From positions 62,001 through 126,000 of the forward strand of contig NZ_RWKI01000011.1 in NCBI RefSeq assembly GCF_003984645.1: DNA of 64,000 nucleotides, in the 5' to 3' direction. Below the pieces are notes generated by a model. That model saw nothing but the letters and a program-made list of their open reading frames with translations. It did no database searches and was not told where the DNA came from. This stretch comes from Variovorax sp. MHTC-1. Its GTDB lineage: Bacteria; Pseudomonadota; Gammaproteobacteria; Burkholderiales; Burkholderiaceae_C. Of the stretch, positions 19,322 through 29,077 are shown piece after piece. The stretch's first letter is position 1. Each line of letters begins with the position of its first letter. The position numbers and the translations under genes were made by a program.

Positions 19322-19388
19322 GAAGCGGTAAGAAGCCCCCGGCTTTCACTCAGCCTGGGGCCGCCCGGCGGCGTCCGCCTTTCGCCTT

Positions 19389-19532
19389 CTACTTCTTCGC
19401 AGCGGGGTCGGGGGCGTGCGTGACGTCCCCGCTGTGCGTCTCGCCGGACATGTCGACCTTGTCCCCCGCTTGCATGATCACGAACAGGGAGATGGCGGCG
19501 AAGATGACGAAACCGACGGCGATTTTCCACAT
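19389..19532 (-). CDS. Small single-span membrane protein
   Basis: A 47-residue predicted protein. After MWKIA comes one hydrophobic segment (VGFVIFAAISLFVIMQA, residues 6-22), then a short acidic and polar tail ending DPAAKK, most likely periplasmic. GGAG lies nine bases before ATG 19532. I do not recognise a family. It lies between the convergent binding-protein gene and the terminator behind the MHS transporter, so it should have its own promoter in 19533-19559, or depend on read-through. Confidence 0.6.
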   Translation of the reverse strand: MWKIAVGFVIFAAISLFVIMQAGDKVDMSGETHSGDVTHAPDPAAKK

Positions 19533-19559
19533 GGGTTGAGTCTCCAGAAGATGTTCAAG

Positions 19560-19596
19560 AAAAAGGCCTCGTGCCGTGCCGGCACGAAGCCTTTTT
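19560..19596 (-). terminator. Rho-independent terminator behind the MHS transporter
   Basis: The arms 19560-19576 and 19580-19596 form a 17-bp stem with one mismatch and a three-base loop. The outer part is AAAAAGGC paired with GCCTTTTT, so a run of five U follows the hairpin in the leftward transcript (and equally in the rightward one). It lies 84 bases after the transporter stop codon and could act in both directions. Confidence 0.88.
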
Positions 19597-19634
19597 GTTG
19601 AACAAAGGGCCAAGCCCTTTGCTACGACCAAGCT

Positions 19635-19672
19635 CGGCGCGACACGAAGTGCGCAAAGCCTGGGGAGAGCTA
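19635..19672. repeat. Repeat family C, partial copy behind the MHS transporter
   Basis: The stretch CGCGACACGAAGTGCGC and AAGCCTGGGG followed by AGCT matches one end of the longer elements at 24758-24848 and 45624-45711. As with those copies it lies immediately downstream of a leftward gene's stop codon, here seven bases after it. Confidence 0.65.
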
Positions 19673-19679
19673 TCCAGTC

Positions 19680-21374
19680 CTAGTCGTTGGCGTAGATGTC
19701 CACGTCCTTGGTTTCGCGGATGAACAGCGTGCCCACCACCAGCGTCATGCCCGCGATGATGATCGGATACCAGAGGCCGTTGTACATGTTGCCGGTGGTC
19801 GCCACGATCGCGAAGGCGGTGGTCGGCAGCAGGCCGCCGAACCAGCCGTTGCCGATGTGGTACGGCAGGCTCATCGAGGTGTAGCGAATGCGCGTCGGGA
19901 ACAGTTCGACCAGCATCGCGGCGATCGGCCCATAGACCATCGTGACCAGGATCACGAGGTAGGTGAGCAGAAGCACCAGCATCAACTTGTTCATCTTTGC
20001 CGGGTCGGCCTTGGCCGGATAGCCGGCCACCTTCAGATCGTCGGCGACGCTCTTCTTGAAGGCGGCGATGGCCTTGGTCGATGCCTCGTCGAACTTTTGA
20101 TTCACGACGTTGCCGGTCGGCGCTTCGACGGTCTTGTCACCGATCTTGATGACGGCCTTGGAGCCGGGCGCGCCCTCCACGTTGTCGTAGCTCACCGAGT
20201 TTTGCACCAGGTAACGCTTGGCGATGTCGCAGGAACTCTTGAAGTCGATCTCGCGCGCCACCGGGTTGCCCTGGAACGAGCAGGACTTCGGATCGGCGGT
20301 CACCGTAACGCCGGCCGTGGCTTGCGCCCTGGCCAGGTCGGGGTTGGCGTATTCGGTCAGCATCTTGAAGACCGGGAAGTAGGTCACCACGGCGAGCAGG
20401 CAGCCCGCCATGATGATGGGCTTGCGGCCGAGCTTGTCGGACAGCGTGCCGAACAGCACGAAGAAAGGCGTGCCGATCAGGAGCGATGCGGCAATCAGCA
20501 GATTGGCGGTCGTGATGTCCACCTTGAGCTGCTGCGTCAGGAAGAAGAGCGCGTAGAACTGGCCCGTGTACCAGACCACGGCCTGGCCTGCCGTCAGGCC
20601 GACCAGCGCCAGGATCACGATCTTGAGGTTCTTCCACTGGCCGAAGGATTCGGACAGCGGCGCCTTCGAGGTCTTGCCCTCGGCCTTCATCTTCTGGAAG
20701 GCCGGCGACTCGGAAAGCGAGAGCCGGATCCAGACCGAGATGGCGAGCAGCGCGATCGAGACCAGGAACGGAATGCGCCAGCCCCAGTCGCCGAAGGCTT
20801 GCTCGCCGAGCCAGGTGCGCACGCCGAGAATGACCAAGAGGCTCAGGAACAGGCCCAGCGTGGCCGTGGTCTGGATCCACGAGGTGTAGGCGCCGCGCTT
20901 GCCGTGCGGCGAGTGCTCGGCCACGTAGGTGGCGGCACCCCCGTACTCGCCGCCGAGCGCGAGGCCCTGCAGCATGCGCAGCGCGATCAGGATCACCGGC
21001 GCCGCGACGCCGATGGTCGCGTAGGTGGGCAGCAGGCCGACGATGAAGGTCGACAGGCCCATGATCAGGATGGTCACCAGGAAGGTGTACTTGCGCCCGA
21101 TCATGTCGCCGAGGCGGCCGAACACGATGGCGCCGAAGGGCCGCACCAGGAAGCCTGCCGCGAAGGCAAGCAGCGCGAAGATGAAGGCCGCGCCCGCATC
21201 TAGGCCGCTGAAGAACTGCTTGGCGATGATCGCCGCGAGCGAACCATAGAGATAGAAGTCGTACCACTCGAACACGGTGCCGAGGGAGGAGGCGAAGATG
21301 ACTTTCTTCTCCTCCGAGGACATGGGTCGGGCTGCAGGCATCGGCCTTCCCCGCGAATCAAGTGTGGCTGCCAT
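19680..21374 (-). CDS. MFS transporter of the metabolite:H+ symporter (MHS) family
   Basis: An inner-membrane proton symporter related to ShiA, KgtP and ProP, for carboxylates or betaine-type solutes. The 564-residue protein has twelve predicted membrane helices, the MHS opening FEWYDFYLYGSLA, the loop motif GRLGDMIGRKYTF after helix 2, and LGGEYGGAATYVAEHSP. Between helices 8 and 10 there is an extra soluble stretch of roughly 110 residues (about 350-460) with two cysteines (KSCSFQ and SSCDIAK) not found in the short MHS members. CAGGAG lies eight bases before ATG 21374. Substrate unknown. A strong hairpin terminator follows. Confidence 0.92.
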   Translation of the reverse strand: MAATLDSRGRPMPAARPMSSEEKKVIFASSLGTVFEWYDFYLYGSLAAIIAKQFFSGLDAGAAFIFALLAFAAGFLVRPFGAIVFGRLGDMIGRKYTFLVTILIMGLSTFIVGLLPTYATIGVAAPVILIALRMLQGLALGGEYGGAATYVAEHSPHGKRGAYTSWIQTTATLGLFLSLLVILGVRTWLGEQAFGDWGWRIPFLVSIALLAISVWIRLSLSESPAFQKMKAEGKTSKAPLSESFGQWKNLKIVILALVGLTAGQAVVWYTGQFYALFFLTQQLKVDITTANLLIAASLLIGTPFFVLFGTLSDKLGRKPIIMAGCLLAVVTYFPVFKMLTEYANPDLARAQATAGVTVTADPKSCSFQGNPVAREIDFKSSCDIAKRYLVQNSVSYDNVEGAPGSKAVIKIGDKTVEAPTGNVVNQKFDEASTKAIAAFKKSVADDLKVAGYPAKADPAKMNKLMLVLLLTYLVILVTMVYGPIAAMLVELFPTRIRYTSMSLPYHIGNGWFGGLLPTTAFAIVATTGNMYNGLWYPIIIAGMTLVVGTLFIRETKDVDIYAND

Positions 21375-21522
21375 TTCGTCGTCTCCTGTGGAAGGTTCGG
21401 CCCACGGCGTGGGACGTGCGGCGATTCTTGGGGCGGCGACTGACCCAGGGCTTTCGCCAAACTGAATCGATGCTGACGGTTTAAGGTGAAACCCGAAGGA
21501 TACGTTTCAGCTTGTAAGAAAC

Positions 21523-22164
21523 TCAGCGATTGCGGTGCAGCAGCGAGGGCCGCTGGTCGGCCTCGTCCCATTGCGGGCCCGCGAACCAGGCATCGCCGGC
21601 GAGATACGCGCGCAGCATCGCGAGGCCGTCGAAGCCCCAGAACCGGCGGCCGTCGACCGCATAGGCCGGCACGCCGAACACGCCGCTCGCCACGGCCTCT
21701 TCGGTGTTGATCTTGAGCTGCGCCTTGACCTCGTCGCCTGCACCGTCGCGCGCCTGCTTCAGGCGCGCCGCGAGCGCGGCCAGGCGCGCGGCATCGCCCG
21801 CTTCGCCGCCGGCCTGCCAGATGTCCCGGAAGATGGTTTCGGCCACATGGCGGTTGATGTCGCCGTTCGGCGTGGTGGCCAGCGCGAGGCGCAGATGCGG
21901 CAGCGGGTTGTACGGATGCGATGCCGGCATCTCGATCGCGATGCCGTTCGCATGGCCCAGCCACAGCACGTGGCGGTAGGTCCAGGCCCGCTTGGCCGGA
22001 ATCTCGGCCGGCCCGAGCTGGCCATGGTGCTTGAGCAGCGCGCCGAGCAGCACCGGCCGGTAGGCCACGCTGTAGCTCAGGCCCTCGAGCGCCTGCGGCA
22101 GATGCTCGAACGCCAGATAGGCGTAGGGCGAGATGAAGTCGAGGTAGAAGGTGATGTGCTTCAT
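21523..22164 (-). CDS. 2-hydroxychromene-2-carboxylate isomerase family (kappa-GST/DsbA fold)
   Basis: These glutathione-dependent proteins isomerise 2-hydroxychromene-2-carboxylate in naphthalene breakdown, but many chromosomal members have unknown substrates. The 213-residue protein starts ITFYLDFISPYAYLAFE, with the active-site serine in place of the DsbA cysteine, and ends with the VFGVPAYAVDGRRFWGFD segment typical of the family. ATG 22164 overlaps the stop of the DUF1289 gene (ATGA). It is the last gene of the long leftward array that begins with the liu genes; no aromatic degradation genes are nearby, so a role in naphthalene metabolism is not supported. Confidence 0.88.
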   Translation of the reverse strand: MKHITFYLDFISPYAYLAFEHLPQALEGLSYSVAYRPVLLGALLKHHGQLGPAEIPAKRAWTYRHVLWLGHANGIAIEMPASHPYNPLPHLRLALATTPNGDINRHVAETIFRDIWQAGGEAGDAARLAALAARLKQARDGAGDEVKAQLKINTEEAVASGVFGVPAYAVDGRRFWGFDGLAMLRAYLAGDAWFAGPQWDEADQRPSLLHRNR

Positions 22165-22352
22165 GGGCACTCCGCTTCGTCGGGGTGGGCCGCCTTTCGT
22201 TCCTCGATGCGCAGCCAGACAGCCTCCTTGGCCGCGTCGTCCATGCGGCTCCAGCCCGCGATCTCGTCGAGCGTGCGCAGGCATCCTTCGCACAGGCCGC
22301 TCTTCGGATTCATGCGGCACACGGAGGTGCAGGGCGATGCGATGGTGCTCAC
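22161..22352 (-). CDS. DUF1289 small cysteine-rich protein
   Basis: A 63-residue protein with four cysteines in the order SPCTSVC and GLCEGCLRTLDEI, the hallmark of DUF1289, probably a metal-binding module. Function unknown. The start is GTG at 22352, which overlaps the stop codon of the upstream YbaK gene (GTGA), and its own stop overlaps the next ATG, so the three genes are tightly coupled. WSRMDDAAKEAVW in the C-terminal half is also conserved in the family. Confidence 0.85.
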   Translation of the reverse strand: MSTIASPCTSVCRMNPKSGLCEGCLRTLDEIAGWSRMDDAAKEAVWLRIEERKAAHPDEAECP

Positions 22353-22837
22353 ACCACGTCCGCCACCGGCGCGCCGGTCAGCCCTTCGAGGTCGTCCGGG
22401 CGCAGCCGCACCACCGCGTGCGGATGACCGGCCGCGGCCCAGACGTCCTCGAAGCGGAACAGCTCGCGATCGATCAGCATGACGGGCGGCGTGGCATGCG
22501 CGAAGGGCGAGACGCCGCCGATCGAGAAGCCGGTCGTGCTCTTGACGAAATCGGCGTCGGCGCGGCCGAGCTTGCCGACCAGCGCCTCCACCTTCTTCTC
22601 GTCCACGCGCTTGTCGCCCGAGGTCACGACCAGCACCGCCGTGTCGTCGCCCTTGCGGCGGAACACGATGCTCTTGGCGATCTGTCCGAGCTCGATGCCC
22701 AGCGCATCGGCCGCCTGCTGCGCGGTGCGGCAGGCGTCGTCGAGCATCTGCGGCGCATGGGGATGGCCCCTGTCCTGCAGCAGGCGCGCGACGCGCTGGA
22801 CGCCGTCGGGAAGCGAAGTCAATTCGGAACCGCACAT
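22349..22837 (-). CDS. YbaK/EbsC-family aminoacyl-tRNA deacylase
   Basis: YbaK-type proteins remove misacylated amino acids from tRNA (for example Cys from tRNA-Pro). The 162-residue protein shows IAKSIVFRRKGDDTAVLVVTSGDKRVD with the catalytic lysine region, and the GFSIGGVSPFAH signature near residue 107. ATG 22837 lies inside the last codons of the HMG-CoA lyase gene, a 19-base overlap, which supports one operon. Substrate specificity cannot be read from the sequence. Confidence 0.9.
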   Translation of the reverse strand: MCGSELTSLPDGVQRVARLLQDRGHPHAPQMLDDACRTAQQAADALGIELGQIAKSIVFRRKGDDTAVLVVTSGDKRVDEKKVEALVGKLGRADADFVKSTTGFSIGGVSPFAHATPPVMLIDRELFRFEDVWAAAGHPHAVVRLRPDDLEGLTGAPVADVV

Positions 22838-23760
22838 GAATCCGTCTCCCTTTTCGTGCGGATGGCCTTCGACACCCGTGAATTCGGCTCGCGCCCCAGC
22901 GCCTGGTTGATGTAGACGCCGGCATCGATTAGCCGGTCGAGGTCGATGCCGGTCGCGATGCCCATGCCGTGCAGCATGTAGACCACGTCCTCGGTCGCGA
23001 CGTTGCCGGTCGCACCCTTGGCAAAGGGGCAGCCGCCGAGCCCGCCCACCGAGGTGTCGAACTGCCAGACGCCCATCTCCAGGCTCGCAAGCGTGTTGGA
23101 AAGCGCCTGGCCGTAGGTGTCGTGGTAGTGGCCGGAAACATCGTCGATGGCGTAGTGCTTGAGCGTTGCCTCGAGCGCGCGCTGTACCTTCCGCGGCGTG
23201 CCGACGCCGATGGTGTCGGCCACGCCCACATGCTGCACGCCGATGCTCTTCATGAGCCCGGCCAGCATGTCGACGCGCGAGGGTGCGATCTCGCCTTCGT
23301 AAGGGCAGCCCACGGTGCACGACATCGCGCCGCGCACGTAGATGCCTTTCTCGCGCGCCGCCTCGACCACCGGCCGGAAGCGTTCGATGCTTTCTTCGAT
23401 CGAGCAGTTGATGTTCTTCCGGCTGAAGGCCTCGCTGGCGGCGCCGAAGACGACGATCTCGTCCGGCCATTCTTCGCGCGGCGCCGCGATCGCAGCCTCG
23501 AAGCCCTTCATGTTCGGCGTCAGCACCGAGTAGCGCACGCCGGGCTGGCGACGGACGCCGTGCATCACTTCGGCGTTGTCGGCCATCTGCGGCACCCACT
23601 TGGGAGAGACGAAGCTGGTGACCTCGATTTCCTTCAAGCCCGCATCCTGCAGCCGGTGCACGAGGCTGATCTTGACCTCGGCCGCGACCGGCTGCTTTTC
23701 GTTCTGCAGCCCGTCGCGCGGGCCGACATCGACGATCTTGACTTTGGATGGAAGGTTCAT
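22819..23760 (-). CDS. liuE: Hydroxymethylglutaryl-CoA lyase
   Basis: This enzyme splits HMG-CoA into acetoacetate and acetyl-CoA, the last step of leucine breakdown. The 313-residue TIM-barrel protein has VDVGPRDGLQNEK at the N-terminus (metal and catalytic Arg/Asp), the metal-binding HYHDTYG, and the active-site loop GLGGCPFAKGATGN with its catalytic cysteine. The start is ATG 23760. It follows the GhrA-type reductase gene by 20 bases and overlaps the YbaK gene. Position and function tie it to the liuA-liuD genes upstream in the same direction. Confidence 0.96.
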   Translation of the reverse strand: MNLPSKVKIVDVGPRDGLQNEKQPVAAEVKISLVHRLQDAGLKEIEVTSFVSPKWVPQMADNAEVMHGVRRQPGVRYSVLTPNMKGFEAAIAAPREEWPDEIVVFGAASEAFSRKNINCSIEESIERFRPVVEAAREKGIYVRGAMSCTVGCPYEGEIAPSRVDMLAGLMKSIGVQHVGVADTIGVGTPRKVQRALEATLKHYAIDDVSGHYHDTYGQALSNTLASLEMGVWQFDTSVGGLGGCPFAKGATGNVATEDVVYMLHGMGIATGIDLDRLIDAGVYINQALGREPNSRVSKAIRTKRETDSCAVPN

Positions 23761-23780
23761 GGCAGTTCTCGTGGAGCGAA

Positions 23781-24710
23781 TCAGTATCCGCGTTTCGCGT
23801 CGACCACGCCGGCCACGCGTTCTCCGCGTTCGACCGCGCGGATCTTGCCGGCAATCTGCGCGATGGAGGCTTCGCGCACCGTGCGCGCTGAGCTGTGCGG
23901 CGTCACCGTGATCTTCAGATGGCGCCAGAAGGGATGCTCGGCAGGCAGCGGCTCGACCTCGAACACGTCGAGCGTGGCGCCGGCCAGCCGGCCGCTGTCG
24001 AGCAACGGGATCAGGTCGGCTTCCACCAGGTGCGCGCCGCGTCCGACGTTGATCAGGTAGCCGCCCGGTTCGCCGCCGTTCAGGCGCGACAGGTTCTCGC
24101 GGTTCAGGATGCCGCGCGTGGCCTGCGTCAGCGGCAGCAGGTTGACCAGCACGCGGCTCGCGCCGAGGAAGTCGTTGAACTCCGCCTCGCCGGCAAAACA
24201 GCGCAAGCCATCGATGGTCTTGGGCGAACGGCTCCAGCCGTTGATCGGGAACTCGAACTGCGCAGCAGCCTTGGCCACGCGCTCGCCGAGCACGCCGAGC
24301 CCCATCACGCCGACTGCGAAGTCCGCGCGCTCGCGCGGCTTGCGGAAACTCCAGCGGCCTTCACGCGCGTCGGCCTCGTAGACGTCGAACTCGCGGAAAT
24401 GCCGGATCAGCGCATGGCAGACGTACTCGGCCATCTGCACCGACATGCCGGCATCGTCGAGCCGCACCACTTGGGCTTGCGGCGGCAGCGCGAGCTTGAG
24501 CAGCGCATCGACGCCGGCGCCGATATTGAAGATGCCGCGCAGCCTCGGCTGGTCATCGATGAAGGCTTGCGGCGGTGCCCAGACCACGGCGTGGTCGGCC
24601 TGCGGTGCGCCGGGGCGCCAGTTCTCGATCACGGCTTCGGGCAGCGCGGCGCGAAGGCCCTCGATCCAGGCGTCGGGGCGGTTGTCAGTGAGGCAGACGG
24701 TGATTCGCAT
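23781..24710 (-). CDS. ghrA: Glyoxylate/hydroxypyruvate reductase A (D-2-hydroxyacid dehydrogenase)
   Basis: An NAD(P)H-dependent reductase of 2-oxoacids such as glyoxylate and hydroxypyruvate. The 309-residue protein has the GhrA-type substrate domain (GIFNIGAGVDALL), the nucleotide-binding VGVMGLGVLGERVA, the catalytic Arg in NVGRGAH, Glu in LDVFEVEPLP, and His in VTPHSSART. It lies between the biotin-carboxylase gene (138 bases upstream, separated by a repeat element) and HMG-CoA lyase (20 bases downstream). It has no known step in leucine breakdown, so its position may be incidental, or it may reduce an oxo-acid by-product. Confidence 0.9.
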   Translation of the reverse strand: MRITVCLTDNRPDAWIEGLRAALPEAVIENWRPGAPQADHAVVWAPPQAFIDDQPRLRGIFNIGAGVDALLKLALPPQAQVVRLDDAGMSVQMAEYVCHALIRHFREFDVYEADAREGRWSFRKPRERADFAVGVMGLGVLGERVAKAAAQFEFPINGWSRSPKTIDGLRCFAGEAEFNDFLGASRVLVNLLPLTQATRGILNRENLSRLNGGEPGGYLINVGRGAHLVEADLIPLLDSGRLAGATLDVFEVEPLPAEHPFWRHLKITVTPHSSARTVREASIAQIAGKIRAVERGERVAGVVDAKRGY

Positions 24711-24757
24711 TTGCCCTGAATCTTAGGCCGCCGAAGGCCCGGCCTGTTCGGGGAACA

Positions 24758-24848
24758 TCGCGGAACCGGCTTTGCCGGGCCGCTGGTGTTGCCCCCGGCG
24801 AGGGGGACGGCGCGCGCGACACGAAGTGCGCGAAGCCTGGGGGTGAGC
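24758..24848. repeat. Repeat family C, copy between liuD and ghrA
   Basis: The blocks GCGGAACCGGCTTTGCCGGG, CCGCTGGTGTTGCC, CGACACGAAGTGCGCG and AAGCCTGGGG, then AGCTCA, match 45624-45711 closely. GAACCGGCTTTGCCGGGCC contains a hairpin. The element starts directly after the liuD stop codon, so in the leftward transcript it forms structured RNA immediately downstream of the reading frame. Confidence 0.85.
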
Positions 24849-26856
<2,008 letters not shown>

Positions 26857-26864
<8 letters not shown>

Positions 26865-26982
26865 GCTGCGTCTCCGCGGTGAAATCGCCTCCGCACGCTA
26901 CGCGTGCCATGCGATTTGGCTTCGCCGCTGCGCCGCTTTGCGGCTGGTCTCCGCGGTTGGCAATGAGGATCTTCTTAAACAT
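26857..26982 (-). CDS. Small upstream reading frame made by duplication of the liuD start (copy 1)
   Basis: This 41-codon frame begins with the same MFKKILIANRG as liuD, then diverges into repeat-derived sequence (DQPQSGAAAKPNRMARV and beyond) and ends HV-stop. The TAA overlaps the liuD start codon (ATGTTTAA), so translation could pass directly to liuD. A CCGCGG-rich segment precedes it in place of a good ribosome-binding site. It is more likely a by-product of the tandem duplication with a coupling role than a functional peptide. Confidence 0.4.
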
Positions 26983-27100
26983 CCTGCGTCCCCGCGGTGA
27001 AATCGCCTCCGCACGCTACGCGTGCCATGCGATTTGGCTTCGCCGCTGCGCCGCTTTGCGGCTGGTCTCCGCGATTGGCAATCAAAATCTTTTTAAACAT
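26865..27100. repeat. 118-bp tandem direct repeat at the 5' end of liuD
   Basis: Two full 118-bp units precede the true liuD start; the start codons lie at 27100, 26982 and 26864, exactly 118 bases apart. Each unit (minus strand) begins with the first 34 or so bases of liuD and continues with a palindrome-rich segment containing GCCGCAAAGCGGC and GCACGCGTAGCGTGC-type hairpins. The two inner units are nearly identical. The outermost has several third-position differences in the gene part (AAAAAGATTTTG versus AAGAAGATCCTC), as if it were the older original start. Confidence 0.95.
26975..27100 (-). CDS. Small upstream reading frame made by duplication of the liuD start (copy 2)
   Basis: A 41-codon frame with the same structure as the neighbouring copy: MFKKILIANRG, then repeat-encoded residues, ending DV-stop with TAA overlapping the next ATG. 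The DUF4126 gene upstream also ends HV-stop on this ATG. This suggests that the ancestral arrangement was DUF4126 stop overlapping the liuD start, and that the array was inserted at that junction. Real expression is uncertain. Confidence 0.4.
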   Translation of the reverse strand: MFKKILIANRGDQPQSGAAAKPNRMARVACGGDFTAGTQDV

Positions 27101-27764
27101 GAGGGGTGTCTTCCGGAGGATCTTTCTTGAACTGGAACGCGGATACGACGCCGGGATCCGGCTGCCCGCTGAAGATGCGCGCCACGCGGCCGAACAGCGC
27201 CCTGAGGAAGCGCCAGCTCTTTCGGATCAGCCACACGCTGAGCACGAGCACGGCGATGAACAGCACCGCGAACACCAGCGGATGCGCAACCGCCAGCCAC
27301 AACCCCGCCGGCACCATCGTGTCTTCGACCAGCGACGCACCGACGTTGCTGAAGGGCTCGGGCGAGGTGTTGATCGCGGCGCGGGTGGTGGCCTTGGCCA
27401 CATGCGCGGTGGCCGCGAAGCTGCCGCCCAGCAAAGCGGCCACGACCGCCATCACCGCATGGTCGGCGCCGAAGACGCCGGCGGCCAGCGCCGCGCCGGC
27501 CGGAATGCGGATGGCCGTGTGCACCATGTCCCACAGCGAATCGAGGCCCGGGATCTTGTCGGCAAAGAACTCGATGAAGACCATGAAGCCGCTGGCCGCG
27601 ATGACCACCGGATGCGCAAGCAACTGCAGCCCGCCCGGCAGCTGCACCCAGCCTAGGTAGCCGGCCAGGCCGATCAGCAGCACGACCAGGTAGAGCCGCA
27701 GGCCGCTGGCCCAGCCGATGGCGGCGGACAGTGCGAGCAGTTGCGGCAGGTCTAGCGAAGTCAT
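27093..27764 (-). CDS. DUF4126 membrane protein
   Basis: A 223-residue integral membrane protein with about five to six hydrophobic segments, matching DUF4126 (opening LPQLLALSAAIGWASGLRLYLVVLLIGLAG is characteristic in part; VEFFADKIPGLDSLWD-like segment near residue 65 and the conserved TSPEPFSN). Function unknown. Its ATG overlaps the stop of the hydratase gene (ATGA), and its TAA overlaps the first ATG of the 118-bp tandem array, so it is embedded in the leucine operon without an obvious catalytic role. Confidence 0.85.
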   Translation of the reverse strand: MTSLDLPQLLALSAAIGWASGLRLYLVVLLIGLAGYLGWVQLPGGLQLLAHPVVIAASGFMVFIEFFADKIPGLDSLWDMVHTAIRIPAGAALAAGVFGADHAVMAVVAALLGGSFAATAHVAKATTRAAINTSPEPFSNVGASLVEDTMVPAGLWLAVAHPLVFAVLFIAVLVLSVWLIRKSWRFLRALFGRVARIFSGQPDPGVVSAFQFKKDPPEDTPHV

Positions 27765-28558
27765 TTCTGCTCGCCGAGCCAGGAGGGTTTGCGCTTTTGC
27801 AGGAAGGCCTGCACGCCTTCACGGCCTTCTTCGCTGGCGCGGATATCGGCAATGCCTTGCACTGTCTTCGCGATCAAGGCGTCGTCGATCTCGCGGCCTG
27901 CAACATCGACGATCAATTGCTTGCAGGCACGCACGGCCGCCGGACTGGCGCCGGTGAATGCCTTCACCAGCTCGGCCACCTTGGCATCGAGCGCATCGGC
28001 CGCCACCACCTCGTGCACGAAGCCGATGCGGTGCGCTTCTGCCGCGGTGAAGCGTTCGGCAGTCAGGAAGTAACGCTGTGCTGCGCGCGTGCCCATGGCC
28101 CGCAGCACATAGGGGCTGATGGTCGCGGGAATCAGGCCGATCTTGACTTCGCTCAGGCAGTACCAGGCCGTGTCGACCGACACCGCGACATCGCAGGCGG
28201 CGACCAGCCCCATGCCGCCGGCATAGACATCGCCCTGCACGCGCGCGATCACCGGCTTCGGGCTTTCGTGGATGGTGCGCAGCATCGCGGCCAGTCCGCC
28301 TGCGTCTGCCAGGTTCTGCTCGTGCGTGAAGTCGGCCGCGCGGCGCATCCAGTTGAGATTGGCGCCGGCGCAGAAGGCCGGGCCGTTGGCGCCGAGCACG
28401 ATGACGCGCACATCGGCCGCAGCGCCCGCCTGCGAAAAGGCATCGTCCAATTCGCGGATGACGACATCGTCGAAGGCATTGCGCAGCTCGGGCCGGTTGA
28501 GCCAGATGCGCGCGACGGCGCCTTCGATCTCGAGTTCGAGCGTGGTGAACTGGCTCAT
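27761..28558 (-). CDS. liuC: Enoyl-CoA hydratase family, probably methylglutaconyl-CoA hydratase
   Basis: A crotonase-fold enzyme of 265 residues. The oxyanion-hole segments AFCAGANLNWM and VYAGGMGLVAACDVAV are present, as is the C-terminal FLQKRKPSW common in enoyl-CoA hydratases. In leucine breakdown the LiuC step hydrates 3-methylglutaconyl-CoA to HMG-CoA, and this is the only crotonase in the cluster, so that assignment follows from context. Its ATG overlaps the DinB stop and its stop overlaps the DUF4126 start. Confidence 0.92.
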   Translation of the reverse strand: MSQFTTLELEIEGAVARIWLNRPELRNAFDDVVIRELDDAFSQAGAAADVRVIVLGANGPAFCAGANLNWMRRAADFTHEQNLADAGGLAAMLRTIHESPKPVIARVQGDVYAGGMGLVAACDVAVSVDTAWYCLSEVKIGLIPATISPYVLRAMGTRAAQRYFLTAERFTAAEAHRIGFVHEVVAADALDAKVAELVKAFTGASPAAVRACKQLIVDVAGREIDDALIAKTVQGIADIRASEEGREGVQAFLQKRKPSWLGEQK

Positions 28559-29064
28559 TGTTTGGCTTCCTGTTGCAGCAGATAGACCCAATCGATCTCC
28601 GGCCCCGGCTGGACCATGGCCGTCAGCGCAGCCGTCAGCTGGCCGCGGTGATGGGTCGCGTGGTTGAACACATGGCCGAGCGCCGGCGCGAAGGGGATGC
28701 GCACTTCCTCGCCGTTGTTGCGCGTGTAGACCAGCTCGCCGTCGCAGCGCTCGGGCGCGAGCGTCGCGAGCCAGGGGCTCCAGCGCGTCACCGCCGCGCC
28801 CAGCGCCTCGCACAGCGCGGCGCGCTCGGCGTGCAGCTCGGTGTCGAGCGGGATGCGCGGCGAGCGGCCTTCGGCGAAGCGCGCATACCAGATGTTGTCG
28901 GCCACCAGCAGGTGGTTGACCGTGCGATGGACCGAGCGAAAGAAAAGGCCGCAGTCGCGATGCCAGTCGGCGTCGGACAGCCCCTTCAAATGGGCATCGA
29001 GCAGCTTGTGCGTGGCCCACACGTGGTAGCGCCCCAGGCTCGCGAAGTAGTTCGGAAGGGACAT
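28555..29064 (-). CDS. DinB-family protein
   Basis: A 169-residue four-helix-bundle protein of the DinB/YfiT type, which usually binds a divalent metal with three histidines and may act as a thiol-dependent transferase. The segments HRTVNHLLVADNIWYARF (first histidines) and LGHVFNHATHHRGQLTAAL (the others) are present. Function unknown. It lies 13 bases after liuB and overlaps liuC by four bases, so it is co-transcribed with leucine breakdown genes, as is often seen in Burkholderiales liu clusters. Confidence 0.88.
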   Translation of the reverse strand: MSLPNYFASLGRYHVWATHKLLDAHLKGLSDADWHRDCGLFFRSVHRTVNHLLVADNIWYARFAEGRSPRIPLDTELHAERAALCEALGAAVTRWSPWLATLAPERCDGELVYTRNNGEEVRIPFAPALGHVFNHATHHRGQLTAALTAMVQPGPEIDWVYLLQQEAKQ

Positions 29065-29077
29065 GACGATCTCTGCC

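Noticed and set aside
19603..19621. Second hairpin (CAAAGGGC/GCCCTTTG) next to the terminator at 19560-19596
   Set aside because: Short stem without a U-tract in either direction; the neighbouring hairpin explains termination better.
26865..27100. CRISPR-like array
   Set aside because: Units are contiguous 118-bp tandem repeats with no unique spacers and contain gene sequence; no cas genes are near.
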